This document shows positions 32,631 to 41,956 of a stretch of DNA of 64,000 bases, piece by piece. The notes beneath the pieces are model-generated. The model saw nothing but the letters and a program-made list of their open reading frames with translations, did not search any database and was not told the origin of the DNA. The translations under genes and the position numbers were made by a program. Source of the stretch: Streptomyces sp. HPF1205 (GTDB taxonomy: Bacteria; Actinomycetota; Actinomycetes; Streptomycetales; Streptomycetaceae); NCBI RefSeq assembly GCF_020400825.1, contig NZ_JAINVH010000026.1, positions 1 to 64,000 on the forward strand, read 5' to 3'. Position 1 is the stretch's first letter, and each line of letters opens with the position of its first letter.

Positions 32631-33761
32631 GTGCCCGCCCAGACCCGACCCGCGCCGCGGGACCGCCGCCGCAGGCTCCTCGCCGCGGCGGCCGCCCTGC
32701 CGATGCTCGCCGGCGCCCTGGTCGCCTGCGGCTACGGCTCGCAGAGAGCGTCGGACGGCCCGGCCGCCGTGGTGCCCCCGGCGAACGCCAAGAAGCTCTC
32801 GGCCGACCAGGTGAGGATCGGCTACTTCCCGAACCTGACCCACGCGACCGCCCTGGTGGGCCTCAGGGAGGGCTTCTTCCAGCGGGAGCTCGGCGGGACG
32901 CGGATCAAGCCGTACACCTTCGACGCGGGCCCGGCCGAGATCGAGGCACTCAACGCCGGCTCGATCGACATCGGCTGGATCGGCCCCTCCCCCGCGATCA
33001 ACGGCTACACCAAGTCGGGCGGCACCGATCTGCGGATCATCTCGGGCTCCGCCTCGGGCGGCGTCAAGCTGGTGGTGGACCCGAAGAAGATCAAGACCGT
33101 GGACGACGTCAAGGGCAAGAAGATCGCCACCCCGCAACTGGGCAACACCCAGGACGTGGCACTGCTCCACTGGATCGCCTCCAAGGGCTGGAAGGTCGAC
33201 CCGCAGAGCGGCAAGGGCGACGTGTCGGTGGTCCGTACCGACAACAGGATCACCCCGGACGCCTTCAGGAACGGCTCCGTCGACGGAGCCTGGGTGCCGG
33301 AGCCGACCGCCTCGAAGCTGGTCGCCGAGGGCGGGAAGGTGCTGCTGGACGAGAGCGCGCTGTGGCCGGGCGGGAAGTTCGTGATCACCAATGTGATCGT
33401 GTCGCAGAAGTTCCTCGCCAAGCACCCGGACGTGGTCGAGGCGGTGCTGCGCGGCTCGGTGCGGACCAACGCGTGGATCGGGGCGAACTCCGCCAGGGCC
33501 GAGGCGGACGCCAACGCCGCCTTGAAGGAGCTGACCCAGAAGGCGCTTCCGGCCGACGTGATCGACCCGGCCTGGCGGTCCCTGCGCATGCTCGACGACC
33601 CACTGGCCGCCACCGCGCGGAGCGAGGCGCTGCACGCGGCCTCGGCGGGGCTGCTCGCCTCGCCCAGGCTGGACGGGATCTACGACCTCACGCTGCTGAA
33701 CAAGGTCCTGCGGGAAGAGGGCGGACCCACCGTGGACGCGGCCGGGCTGGGCGCGCAGTAG
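32631..33761 (+). CDS. ssuA: sulfonate-type ABC transporter substrate-binding lipoprotein
   Basis: A 376-residue lipoprotein; GTG 32631 follows GAGAGGA. Signal with RRRR and lipobox LVAC at Cys33. The periplasmic-binding fold is of the SsuA/TauA/NMT1 type: VRIGYFPNLTHATALVGLREGFF, YTFDAGPAEIEALNAGSIDIGWIGPSPAING, ATPQLGNTQDVALLHWI. It would deliver an organosulfonate or similar anion to the importer encoded next. Location in the cys operon supports a sulfur substrate; the gene symbol is by family and context. Confidence 0.82.
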   Translation: MPAQTRPAPRDRRRRLLAAAAALPMLAGALVACGYGSQRASDGPAAVVPPANAKKLSADQVRIGYFPNLTHATALVGLREGFFQRELGGTRIKPYTFDAGPAEIEALNAGSIDIGWIGPSPAINGYTKSGGTDLRIISGSASGGVKLVVDPKKIKTVDDVKGKKIATPQLGNTQDVALLHWIASKGWKVDPQSGKGDVSVVRTDNRITPDAFRNGSVDGAWVPEPTASKLVAEGGKVLLDESALWPGGKFVITNVIVSQKFLAKHPDVVEAVLRGSVRTNAWIGANSARAEADANAALKELTQKALPADVIDPAWRSLRMLDDPLAATARSEALHAASAGLLASPRLDGIYDLTLLNKVLREEGGPTVDAAGLGAQ

Positions 33762-33833
33762 CGGCCGTCCGGCCGGCGGGAGCGGCCGCCCCGCACAGCT
33801 GACCGTATCGAAGGACCCCAGGAGGTGACACCG

Positions 33834-34628
33834 ATGACCGACACCCTCACCGGTGCCGAGGCACGCCCGGCGCGGCAGTCCGCCTACGCGGCCCGGCTGG
33901 ACCGCGTGTCCAAGGCGTTCGGCGGGCCCGGCGCGCGGCAGCCCGTGCTCGACGGCATCACGCTCGACGTGCGGCCGGGTGAGTTCGTGTGCCTGCTGGG
34001 CGCCTCGGGCTGCGGCAAGTCGACGCTGCTGAACCTGGTCGCGGGTCTGGACAAGCCGTCCGCCGGGACCATCACGACCCCCGGCGGACGCCCGGCGCTG
34101 ATGTTCCAGGAGCACGCCCTGTTCCCGTGGCTGACCGCGGGCAAGAACATCGAACTGGTCCTGCGGCTGCGCGGGGTGCCGCGCGAGCAGCGCCGCCCGG
34201 AGGCCGAGCGGCTGCTGTCGCTGGTCCGGCTCGGCGGGGCGTACGGCAAGCGGGTGCACGAACTGTCCGGCGGCATGCGCCAGCGGGTCGCGCTGGCCCG
34301 GGCCCTGGCGCAGGACAGCCGGCTGCTGCTGATGGACGAGCCGTTCGCGGCGCTGGACGCGATCACCCGCGACGTGCTGCACGACGAGCTGACCCGTATC
34401 TGGTCCGAGACGGGCCTGTCCGTCCTGTTCGTCACGCACAACGTACGGGAGGCGGCCCGGCTCGCCCAGCGCATCGTGCTGCTGTCCTCGCGGCCCGGGC
34501 GGATCCGCCGCGAGTGGACGGTCGGCATCCCGCAGCCGCGCCGTATCGAGGACGCGGCCGTCGCGGACCTGTCCGTGGAGATCACCGAAGAACTGCGTGG
34601 GGAGATCCGGCGTCATGGCCAGCACTGA
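33834..34628 (+). CDS. ssuB: sulfonate-type ABC transporter ATPase
   Basis: A 264-residue ATPase; AGGAGGTGA precedes ATG 33834, so an in-frame GTG at 33825 inside that site is rejected. Walker A GASGCGKST, Q-loop MFQEHALFPWL, signature LSGGMRQRVALARAL, Walker B LLLMDEPFAALD and switch His in FVTHNVREAARLAQR are complete. It energises the permease encoded next, whose start it overlaps by 14 bases. Confidence 0.88.
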   Translation: MTDTLTGAEARPARQSAYAARLDRVSKAFGGPGARQPVLDGITLDVRPGEFVCLLGASGCGKSTLLNLVAGLDKPSAGTITTPGGRPALMFQEHALFPWLTAGKNIELVLRLRGVPREQRRPEAERLLSLVRLGGAYGKRVHELSGGMRQRVALARALAQDSRLLLMDEPFAALDAITRDVLHDELTRIWSETGLSVLFVTHNVREAARLAQRIVLLSSRPGRIRREWTVGIPQPRRIEDAAVADLSVEITEELRGEIRRHGQH

Positions 34629-35679
34629 GACCGGAACGGGAACGGGCACGGAGACCGGCGCGGAGACCGGCCCGCAGGACGCGGCCGCCGCGTCCCCCGA
34701 GGAGGGCGGCTCCCAGGACGCGGGCGGCCAGGGCGCCGGCGGTCAGGGCACCGGCGGTCAGGGCACCGGCGGTCAGGGCACCGGCGGTGAGGAGGGCCCG
34801 GCCGGGCGCCGGCGGTCGGCCGCGGACGACCTGTCCGGCCTGGAGGCGGGCCTGGACGCGCTGGAGACCGTCACCGTGCGGCGGGCGCCGCTCGGGCAGT
34901 TGCTGCTGAAGAAGGTGCTGCCGCCGGTCACCGCGGCGGTCGTCGTGCTGGTGGCCTGGCAGCTGGCGGTGTGGGCGGGCGCGGACCCGACGAAGCTGCC
35001 CAGCCCGCACGCGGTCGGCCGGGCGTTCGCCGAACGGTGGCGGGCCGGCGACCTGTTCTCCATCATCTGGACCAGCGTGGAGCGCGGCATGCTGGGGTTC
35101 CTGGCCGCGCTGGCCCTCGGCACCCCGCTGGGCCTGCTGGTGGCGCGGGTGCCGTTCGTACGGGCGGCGATCGGCCCGATCCTGTCCGGGCTGCAGTCGC
35201 TGCCGTCGGTGGCGTGGGTGCCTGCCGCGGTGATCTGGCTGGGCCTGAGCGACTCGGCCATGTACGCGGTGATCCTGCTCGGCGCGGTGCCCTCGATCGC
35301 CAACGGCCTGGTCTCGGGCGTCGACCAGGTCCCGCCGCTGTACCTGCGGGCGGGCCGGACGATCGGGGCCACCGGGCTGCGCGGCGCCTGGTACGTCCTG
35401 CTGCCCGCCGCGCTGCCCGGTTACGTGGCGGGGCTCAAGCAGGGCTGGGCGTTCTCCTGGCGCTCCCTGATGGCCGCCGAGCTGATCGCCTCCTCCCCCG
35501 ACCTCGGCGTGGGCCTCGGCCGCTACCTGGAGAACATGCGGGAGGGCTCGGACATGGCCGGGGTCTTCCTCGGCATCCTGCTGATCCTGTTCGTCGGCAT
35601 CGCCATCGACCAGATCGTCTTCAGCCCGCTGGAGCGCTGGGTGCTGCGCAGCCGCGGGCTGTCCGCGAGGAGCCAGTGA
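34615..35679 (+). CDS. ssuC: sulfonate-type ABC transporter permease
   Basis: A 354-residue permease with six membrane segments and the EAA-like loop GATGLRGAWYVLLPAALPGYVAGLKQGW. Unusually, the first about 100 residues are a hydrophilic tail with four GGQGT-type repeats, absent from typical SsuC proteins of about 260 residues. Start ATG 34615 overlaps the ATPase gene. The set of binding protein, ATPase and single permease is a complete importer. Confidence 0.87.
   Translation: MASTETGTGTGTETGAETGPQDAAAASPEEGGSQDAGGQGAGGQGTGGQGTGGQGTGGEEGPAGRRRSAADDLSGLEAGLDALETVTVRRAPLGQLLLKKVLPPVTAAVVVLVAWQLAVWAGADPTKLPSPHAVGRAFAERWRAGDLFSIIWTSVERGMLGFLAALALGTPLGLLVARVPFVRAAIGPILSGLQSLPSVAWVPAAVIWLGLSDSAMYAVILLGAVPSIANGLVSGVDQVPPLYLRAGRTIGATGLRGAWYVLLPAALPGYVAGLKQGWAFSWRSLMAAELIASSPDLGVGLGRYLENMREGSDMAGVFLGILLILFVGIAIDQIVFSPLERWVLRSRGLSARSQ
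34723..34782 (+). repeat. 15-bp tandem repeat in permease 5' end
   Basis: Four in-frame copies of GGCGGTCAGGGCACC (first copy with two changes) at 34723-34737, 34738-34752, 34753-34767 and 34768-34782. They encode a Gly-Gln-Gly linker before the membrane domain. Confidence 0.92.
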
Positions 35680-36464
35680 GCCGCGTGCCGGTGCCCGCCC
35701 CCCGCCCCGCCCTGCTCGTCATCGCGCACGGCTCCCGCGACCCGCGGCACGCCGCGACCGTGCGCGCCCTGACCCGGCGGGTGGCGCTGGCGCGCCCCGG
35801 GCTGCGGGTGGAGACCGCCTTCCTCGACTTCTGCACACCCTCGGTACCGGCGGCGGCGCGGCGGCTCGCGGCCGAGGGCGTGCGGGACACGGTGGCCCTG
35901 CCGCTGCTGCTGACCCGGGCCTTCCACGCCAAGGCCGACATCCCCGCCGTACTGCGCGAGTGCGCCGCCGCGCTGCCCTCGCTGCGGCTGCGCACCGCCG
36001 ACGTGCTCGGTCCCTCGCCGCTGCTGACCGCCGCGCTGGAGCGGCGGCTCGCGGAGGCCGGGCTGGCGCCGGGCGACCGCGCCTCCACCGGAGTCGTCCT
36101 GGCCTCCGCGGGGTCCACCGACCCGCAGGCACGCGCGGTGATCGACGCGATCGCGCGACGCTGGCGGCGCAGCGGCGGCTGGCAAGCCGTGGAGCCCGCG
36201 TTCGCCTCCGCGTCCTTGCCGCGCACCGCCGACGCGGTACGCGCGCTGCGCGCGGCCGGCGCCCGCCGGATCGCGGTGGCGCCGTACGTCCTCGCGCCCG
36301 GTTTCCTGCCGGACCGTATCGCCGCCGGCGCGCAGGAGGCGGGCGCGGACGTGCTGGCGCCGGTCCTCGGCGACGCGCCCGAGGTCGTGGAACTCCTCCT
36401 GCGCCGGTACGACCGGGTTGACGCGCCCGCTGCCTTGCCGTGGGGCGACTTGATGATCGCCTGA
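35676..36464 (+). CDS. sirohydrochlorin chelatase (CbiX/SirB-like)
   Basis: A 262-residue two-repeat chelatase. The first half has the metal-binding His in VIAHGSRDPRH (His18) and PLLLTRAFHAKADIP; the second repeat carries VLASAGSTDPQA and APYVLAPGFLPDRI. It inserts iron into sirohydrochlorin to make siroheme, the sulfite reductase cofactor, or cobalt in B12 synthesis; operon context favours siroheme. GTG 35676 overlaps the permease stop (GTGA). It ends the operon. Confidence 0.87.
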   Translation: MSRVPVPAPRPALLVIAHGSRDPRHAATVRALTRRVALARPGLRVETAFLDFCTPSVPAAARRLAAEGVRDTVALPLLLTRAFHAKADIPAVLRECAAALPSLRLRTADVLGPSPLLTAALERRLAEAGLAPGDRASTGVVLASAGSTDPQARAVIDAIARRWRRSGGWQAVEPAFASASLPRTADAVRALRAAGARRIAVAPYVLAPGFLPDRIAAGAQEAGADVLAPVLGDAPEVVELLLRRYDRVDAPAALPWGDLMIA

Positions 36465-36518
36465 GGGCGATTCGAGGGCGACTTCCCTCGATGAATGTAG
36501 GGGCCAACCATGAGGGAA

Positions 36519-36552
36519 GGGTGGGGTTCTCCCCACCCCCGAGGGGGAGAAC
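36519..36552 (+). terminator. overlapping hairpins after sulfur operon
   Basis: GGGTGGGG-TTCT-CCCCACCC (36519-36538) forms a perfect 8-bp stem. The overlapping GTTCTCCCC (36526-36534) can instead pair perfectly with GGGGAGAAC (36544-36552). Both cannot form at once. No T-tract follows. It lies 55 bp after the chelatase stop and 122 bp before the MMPL start, so terminator is the simplest reading. Confidence 0.5.
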
Positions 36553-36673
36553 GCCCTCCCCGAAGTCACCGGTAGGCCGGATGGGTCGGTGCCCGCGCGG
36601 CCCATACCGTCATGGGTGAACGAAGCGGCAGGTCAGCCGCCACCCACGACGAATCCTTACAAGGGGGCACCCC

Positions 36674-38959
36674 GTGAGTCGCGCACGCGCACACGGCAGC
36701 AGATTGGGCATCGCGGCGGCGATGGGCGGTTGGAGCGCCCGTCACCGCTGGGCGGCGGTGGGCGGCTGGCTGCTTTTCGTCGTCCTCGTCATGCTTCTCG
36801 GGCAGGCAGCGGGCCGGCACGACGTCGACGAGGACCGGTCGATGCCCGGCGAGGTCAGCCAGGCCGCCACCATCCAGGACGACGCCGGGCTGCGGGGCAA
36901 GGCGGGCGAGATGGTGCTGATCCAGGTCAGGGGCGGCACGGGCACCACCGCCGACCCGGCCTTCCGCGGCGCCGTCGGCGATGTCGTCACCGCCATCAAG
37001 GCGACCGGCAAGGTGACCGCGGTGACCTCGCCGTACGACACCAAGGCCGTCTCCGCCGACCACCGCAGCGCGCTCGTCAAGTTCGACATGCTCGGCGACA
37101 AGAAGACCGCGGCGGACCGGGTGCAGCCGGTGCTGGACGCGGTGGCCGGGGTGCAGGCCCGGCATCCGTCCCTGCGGATCGAGGAGTTCGGCGACGCCAG
37201 CTCCGACAAGGCGGTCAGCAACGCCTTCGGCAGCGACTTCAAGACCGCCGAGTACTCGGCGCTGCCGCTGGCGCTGGGCATCCTGCTGATCGCGTTCGGC
37301 GCCCTGGTGGCCGCGCTGCTGCCCGTGATGCTCGCGATGACCGCGTTCCTCGGGGCGACGGGCGTGGTGGCGCTGGTCAGCCACTCGGTGCCGATGAGCG
37401 ACACCGCCAACTCGGTCATGCTGCTGGTCGGCCTCGCGGTCGGTGTCGACTACTGCCTGTTCTACCTGCGCCGGGAGCGCGAGGAGCGGGCCGCGGGCCA
37501 CGACCCGGCGACCGCGCTGCGCATCGCGGCCGCCACCTCCGGCCGGGCGATCCTGATCTCCGGTGTCACCGTGATCGTCGCCATGGCCGGCATGCTCTTC
37601 ACCGGCATCGGCGACTTCAAGGCGATGGGCGTGGCCACGATGATCGTCGTCGCCATCGCCATGGTCGGCTCGGTCACCGTGCTGCCCGCCCTGCTGTCGC
37701 TGCTCGGCGAGCGGGTCGAGAAGGGCCGCGTGCCGCTGCTCGGCCGGATCGCCAGGTCCCGCACCGGCCGCACCGGCGGCACCGGCGGCAGCCGCTTCTG
37801 GCGGACCGTGCTGCGCCCGGTGCTGCGTCACCCCAAGGGCGCCACGCTGCTGGCCGGCGGCGCGCTGATCGCCATCGCCCTGCCCGCGTTCGGCATGCAC
37901 TCCGCGAACCTGTCCACGGACCAGGAACTCGGCGACCACCTGCCGATCATCCAGACCTACGACCGGATCAACGCCGCCTTCCCCGGCGGCCCCGACCCCG
38001 CCCACGTCGTCGTCAAGGCCGACGCGATCGACTCCCCGGCGGTACGCAAGGCCATCTCCGACTTCCGCACCGAGGCCGTCGCCTCCGGGGCCAGCCGCGG
38101 CCCGGTCACGGTGACCGTGCACACCCCGCAGAACATCGCGGAGATCGACGTGCCGCTGGCCGGCGGCACCGACCACGACAAGGCCGAGTCCGACCTGCGG
38201 CTGCTGCGCGACCACGTGCGGCCGGACACGCTCGGCCGGGTGGCCGGACTCCAGGCGCCGATCACCGGAGAGACGGCGGGCTCGATGGACTTCACCCACA
38301 AGATCACCAGCAGTGTGCTGCCGGTCTTCGCCTTCGTGACCGTCTTCGCCTTCCTGCTGATGCTGCTGTCCTTCCGGTCGCTGACCATCGCGCTGACCTC
38401 GATCGCGCTGAACCTGCTCTCGGTGGGCGCCGCCTACGGCATCCTGACCGTGGTCTTCCAGCACGGCGTCGGCGCCTCGCTGGTCGGCGCCACCGGGACC
38501 GGCGCGGTGGTGGCCTGGCTGCCGCTGTTCCTGTTCGTGATCCTGTTCGGCCTGAGCATGGACTACCACGTGTTCGTCGTCTCCCGGATCCGTGAGGCCA
38601 GGATGCGCGGGCTGACCACCAAGGGCGCCATCGAGCACGGCATCACCACCACCGCCGGTGTCGTCACCAGCGCCGCCGTGATCATGGTCGCGGTCTTCGC
38701 GATCTTCGGCACGCTGTCGATGCAGAGCATGAAGCAGATGGGCGTGGGCCTGGCCTTCGCGGTGCTGATCGACGCCACGGTCATCCGCGGGGTGCTGCTG
38801 CCGTCGGTGATGTCGCTGCTCGGCGAGCGCAACTGGTACCTGCCGCGCTGGATGCACCGGCTGCCCGACCTGACCCACGACGAGTCGGCCCTCCCCGTGC
38901 CGCCGGTGGCCGCCGACCGCCCGAGCACCCCGCTCCACGACCCGGTCTACCGCGCCTGA
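36674..38959 (+). CDS. MMPL-family RND-like transporter
   Basis: A 761-residue membrane protein with two repeats, each one membrane segment, a large extracellular loop and five more segments. GTG 36674 follows AAGGGGG. Motifs: [20 protein letters not shown] in the first half and [19 protein letters not shown] in the second, whose Asp residues carry protons. Typical members export lipids or small toxic compounds by proton exchange. There is no adjacent biosynthesis gene or TetR, so the substrate is unknown. A strong terminator follows. Confidence 0.9.
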   Translation: MSRARAHGSRLGIAAAMGGWSARHRWAAVGGWLLFVVLVMLLGQAAGRHDVDEDRSMPGEVSQAATIQDDAGLRGKAGEMVLIQVRGGTGTTADPAFRGAVGDVVTAIKATGKVTAVTSPYDTKAVSADHRSALVKFDMLGDKKTAADRVQPVLDAVAGVQARHPSLRIEEFGDASSDKAVSNAFGSDFKTAEYSALPLALGILLIAFGALVAALLPVMLAMTAFLGATGVVALVSHSVPMSDTANSVMLLVGLAVGVDYCLFYLRREREERAAGHDPATALRIAAATSGRAILISGVTVIVAMAGMLFTGIGDFKAMGVATMIVVAIAMVGSVTVLPALLSLLGERVEKGRVPLLGRIARSRTGRTGGTGGSRFWRTVLRPVLRHPKGATLLAGGALIAIALPAFGMHSANLSTDQELGDHLPIIQTYDRINAAFPGGPDPAHVVVKADAIDSPAVRKAISDFRTEAVASGASRGPVTVTVHTPQNIAEIDVPLAGGTDHDKAESDLRLLRDHVRPDTLGRVAGLQAPITGETAGSMDFTHKITSSVLPVFAFVTVFAFLLMLLSFRSLTIALTSIALNLLSVGAAYGILTVVFQHGVGASLVGATGTGAVVAWLPLFLFVILFGLSMDYHVFVVSRIREARMRGLTTKGAIEHGITTTAGVVTSAAVIMVAVFAIFGTLSMQSMKQMGVGLAFAVLIDATVIRGVLLPSVMSLLGERNWYLPRWMHRLPDLTHDESALPVPPVAADRPSTPLHDPVYRA

Positions 38960-38975
38960 CCTGCGCGTATCCCGA

Positions 38976-39013
38976 ACAGTGCCCCCGTGCCGACTTCGGT
39001 GCGGGGGCACTGT
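38976..39013. terminator. strong hairpin terminator after MMPL gene
   Basis: A 16-bp stem with two G-T pairs: ACAGTGCCCCCGTGCC (38976-38991) pairs with 38998-39013 around a GACTTC loop. No long T-run follows, as is usual in Streptomyces terminators. It separates the MMPL gene from the sigma factor gene 27 bp further on. Confidence 0.8.
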
Positions 39014-39039
39014 CAGTGGGGTTGAGTACGGTGGGGACC

Positions 39040-40068
39040 ATGACCGTACGGGAGAGCGCGGGCGGCGGCGCGGTAGCCGCCGCGGAGGTCGAGGACCGGC
39101 TGGAGGAGCACAGGTCCGAGCTGACGGGGTACTGCTACCGGATGCTCGGATCGGTCTTCGAGGCCGAGGACGCGGTGCAGGAGACGATGGTGCGGGCCTG
39201 GCGGGCCGCGGACCGCTTCGAGGGGCGGTCCTCGCTGCGCTCGTGGCTGTACCGGATCGCCACGAACGTCTGCATGGACAGTCTGAACGCGGGCAAGCGC
39301 CGGGCCAGGCCGATGGACCTGTCCCCCGCCTCGCACCACGACGCGGCACTGCCGGCCGCCACCCCGGAATCGGTGTGGGTCGAGCCGGTGCCCGACGCGC
39401 GGGCGCTGCCGTCCGGCGGGGACCCGGCGGACCTGGTGGTCGCCCGGGAGACCATCCGGCTGGCATTCGTGGCCGCGCTGCAGCACCTGCCGCCCCGGCA
39501 GCGGGCGGTGCTGATCCTGCGCGAGGTGCTGGCCTGGCGGGCGTCCGAGACCGCGGAGCTGCTGGGCACCACGGTCGCCTCGGTCAACAGCGCGCTGCAG
39601 CGGGCCCGGGCCACGCTCTCGGCGGCGGGCGTCGCGGCGCCCGGCACGTCGCCGGACGGGGACGCGGCCGCGGTGCCCGCGCCCGCGATGGACGACGAGC
39701 GGGAGGCGCTGCTGGCCCGCTACGTCGACGCCTTCGAGCGGTACGACATGGAGTCGCTGACCAAGCTGCTGCACGAGGACGCCACCTTGTCCATGCCGCC
39801 CTACCCGCTGTGGCTGCGCGGCCACGAGGACATATGCGGCTGGATGCTGGGCACGGGCCACCAGTGCGAGGGATCGCGGCTGCTTCCCGTGGCGGCGAAC
39901 GGCTCGCCCGCCTTCGCCCAGTACCGGCTTGCCGAGGACGGCAGCCACTACGCCTGGGCGCTGCAGGTGCTGGAGATCGCCGACGGGAAGATCACCGGGC
40001 TCAACTCATTCCTGGACACCGCCCGGCTGTTCCCCCTCTTCGGCCTCCCACTCGAACTCCCCGGCTAA
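39040..40068 (+). CDS. ECF sigma factor with C-terminal SnoaL-like domain
   Basis: A 342-residue sigma factor. Region 2: [30 protein letters not shown] and [16 protein letters not shown]. Region 4: [42 protein letters not shown] SnoaL/NTF2-like domain follows from about 215 ([37 protein letters not shown]). This is the SigG/SigX5-type group, whose fused C-terminal domain replaces a classical anti-sigma factor in control. No anti-sigma gene is adjacent. Its last 63 bases overlap, on the other strand, the STAS gene. Confidence 0.88.
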   Translation: MTVRESAGGGAVAAAEVEDRLEEHRSELTGYCYRMLGSVFEAEDAVQETMVRAWRAADRFEGRSSLRSWLYRIATNVCMDSLNAGKRRARPMDLSPASHHDAALPAATPESVWVEPVPDARALPSGGDPADLVVARETIRLAFVAALQHLPPRQRAVLILREVLAWRASETAELLGTTVASVNSALQRARATLSAAGVAAPGTSPDGDAAAVPAPAMDDEREALLARYVDAFERYDMESLTKLLHEDATLSMPPYPLWLRGHEDICGWMLGTGHQCEGSRLLPVAANGSPAFAQYRLAEDGSHYAWALQVLEIADGKITGLNSFLDTARLFPLFGLPLELPG

Positions 40069-40677
40069 ACCGGTCAGTTCGAGCATCCGCCGCACCTCGG
40101 GGGAGGCGCCGCGCAGCCGGATCCGGCGGCCGGCCCGGCGCGCGGCCAGCCGCAGCCTGGCCAGGGCGGCAACCGCGCCCAGCCCCCCACCGGACCCCCA
40201 CACCCCGCCCGGCCCGGGCAGACCCCCCAGTCCGCGGATGTCGATGACGACCTCGGCGCCACGCGCCGGAGGCGGGCAGGCGGGCGAACCCGCGGCGGGG
40301 CCCGCGGGCGGGCAGGCGGGCGGCTCCGGGGCGGGGTTCACGGACGGGTCGGTGAACGGGGCGGCCGGTTTTGCGGGCGGGCCGGGGGCCGGGTCCGCGG
40401 GCTGGTCCGTGGCCGTCGCGGCAGGCGGACCAGCACCCGGGCACGCAGGGGGGCCGGCACCCGGACCGGCCGCCGCCTCTGGCGGCGGGTCGGTGAACGG
40501 GGCGGCCGGGTCCGCGGGCGGGCCGGGGGCCGGGCCGGGGGCCGGGCCGGGGGCCGGGCCGGGCCGCCGCTCGGGGGCGGCAGGCGGGGCGCTCGCCGCC
40601 GGGCCGGGCCGCGGCGGGCCCGCGCCCTGGCCCGGATCCGGTCGGTCCTGATCGCCTTGCCCCCCGGCCGCCGTCAC
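40006..40677 (-). CDS. STAS-domain protein with long repetitive N-tail
   Basis: A 223-residue protein; GTG 40677 is chosen because AAGGAGG sits 5 bases upstream, although the frame is open to ATG 40719. The first about 130 residues are Pro/Gly/Ala repeats. The last about 90 ([53 protein letters not shown]) resemble the anti-sigma-factor-antagonist (STAS) fold common in Streptomyces, but the usual phosphorylatable Ser/Thr is not evident. Its 3' end runs 63 bp into the convergent ECF sigma gene. Role in sigma control is an inference from domain and neighbour. Confidence 0.65.
   Translation of the reverse strand: MTAAGGQGDQDRPDPGQGAGPPRPGPAASAPPAAPERRPGPAPGPAPGPAPGPPADPAAPFTDPPPEAAAGPGAGPPACPGAGPPAATATDQPADPAPGPPAKPAAPFTDPSVNPAPEPPACPPAGPAAGSPACPPPARGAEVVIDIRGLGGLPGPGGVWGSGGGLGAVAALARLRLAARRAGRRIRLRGASPEVRRMLELTGLAGEFEWEAEEGEQPGGVQE
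40523..40558. repeat. 12-bp tandem repeat in STAS gene
   Basis: Three perfect copies of CCGGGGGCCGGG (40523-40534, 40535-40546, 40547-40558) encode an (APGP)n stretch. A larger imperfect duplication in the same gene repeats the peptide PAAPFTDP (near 40347-40370 and 40487-40510), so the tail grew by several duplication events. Confidence 0.88.
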
Positions 40678-40912
40678 GAGTTCCTCCTTGTCGCGGCCCC
40701 CCTTGGGCCTCCCCGACATACGGACCCGCCGCGAGGCGGTAACTCATCGGTGGCGGCACTTTGTATTCGCGGCGAGTTGGCAGGAAACCCGGAGTAAAAC
40801 GGGGGCGCGCGGATGCAAGACTTTCCTTGTCCGAACGTTCCGCCGATGACGCGGGCATATCCGCGGGCATCGGCGGGCACCGGCAGGTGGCGGCGACTTC
40901 GAGAGGCGGGGC

Positions 40913-41776
40913 ATGGCGGACGCGTTGTTCACAGAGGACAGGGCGCGGGCGGTGCTGGAGGCCGCCGGGCACCCGGAGGCCGAGCTGCTCTCCTTCGGGG
41001 AGAACGCGGTCTTCGCCGCCGGGCGTCTGGTGATCAAGGTGGGACGCGGGGCCGAACTGCTGGAGCGGGCCAGGCGCGAGGTTCGGGTGGCCGACTGGCT
41101 CGCCAAGCACGACGTGCCGGCCGTGCGGTCGGCCGAGTCCGAGGTACGGCTGGTCGAGAGCCATCCGGTCACGTACTGGCAACGCCTGCCGGAGTCGCTG
41201 CGGCCCGCCGAACCGGCCGACGTGGCACCGCTGCTGACGTTGGTGCACGCACTGCCCGAGCCGGACTTCGGACTGCCGTCCCGGGACCTGCTGGGCGGGA
41301 TGGAGCGCTGGTTGCGCTCGGCCGGAACCGCCATCGACCCGGCGGACGCGGCCTACCTGCGCAAGAGGCGGGACCGCTTCGCCGAGCAGGCCGCCGCCCT
41401 GGTCCCCCGGCTGCCACGCGGGCCCATCCACGGCGACGCGCTGCCCCGCAACGTCCACATCGGCCCGGACGGCCCCGTCCTGGTCGACCTGGAGACCTTC
41501 TCCTCCGACCTGCGCGAGCACGACCTGGTCGTCCACGCGCTCAGCCGGGACCGCTACGGGGTGCCGACCGCGGCTTACGACGCCTTCACCGCCGCTTACG
41601 GCTGGGACGTCCGGGAGTGGGAGGGCTACGAGGTACTGCGCGGCGCCCGCGAGACCGCCGCCTGCGCCTGGGTGGCCCAGCACACCCCCACGAACCCGTC
41701 CGCCCTCACCGAGTTCCGCCGAAGAGTCGCCTCCTTGCGCGCGGGCGACCCGACCGTCCGCTGGTACTCCTTCTGA
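40913..41776 (+). CDS. APH-family phosphotransferase
   Basis: A 287-residue small-molecule kinase fold. The N-lobe has GENAVFAAGRLVIKVGRG; the catalytic loop is IHGDALPRNVHIG (His-Gly-Asp...Asn) and the metal Asp lies in VLVDLETF. This family covers antibiotic, choline, homoserine and other kinases; the substrate is not evident and antibiotic resistance should not be assumed. GAGAGGCGGGG precedes ATG 40913. It stands alone between the STAS gene and the exonuclease. Confidence 0.85.
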   Translation: MADALFTEDRARAVLEAAGHPEAELLSFGENAVFAAGRLVIKVGRGAELLERARREVRVADWLAKHDVPAVRSAESEVRLVESHPVTYWQRLPESLRPAEPADVAPLLTLVHALPEPDFGLPSRDLLGGMERWLRSAGTAIDPADAAYLRKRRDRFAEQAAALVPRLPRGPIHGDALPRNVHIGPDGPVLVDLETFSSDLREHDLVVHALSRDRYGVPTAAYDAFTAAYGWDVREWEGYEVLRGARETAACAWVAQHTPTNPSALTEFRRRVASLRAGDPTVRWYSF

Positions 41777-41956
41777 GCCGTTCCCGCTCCCGCGCGCCCC
41801 CCGGGGGGCGCGGGGCCTCGTTCGCGACCCGTCCGGGCCCGCGTACGCATCCCGGCCGTCCGCCCGGCGCGCCCGTACGGCCCCCGTTCCCTCGTACGGC
41901 CCCCGTTCCCCCGTGCGATCCGCGGCCCAACCGCACGTACGGGTCGCGGGGCCGCG

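Noticed and set aside
34723-34782. Regular repeats that might suggest a CRISPR array
   Set aside because: Repeats are contiguous, 15 bp, in frame and without spacers; they are coding repeats.
36566-39466. Long minus-strand frame opposite the MMPL gene
   Set aside because: His/Asp/Gly-rich shadow of a well-supported transporter gene.
40913-41776. Antibiotic-resistance aminoglycoside kinase
   Set aside because: Only the general APH fold is visible; the family covers many substrates and no resistance context exists.
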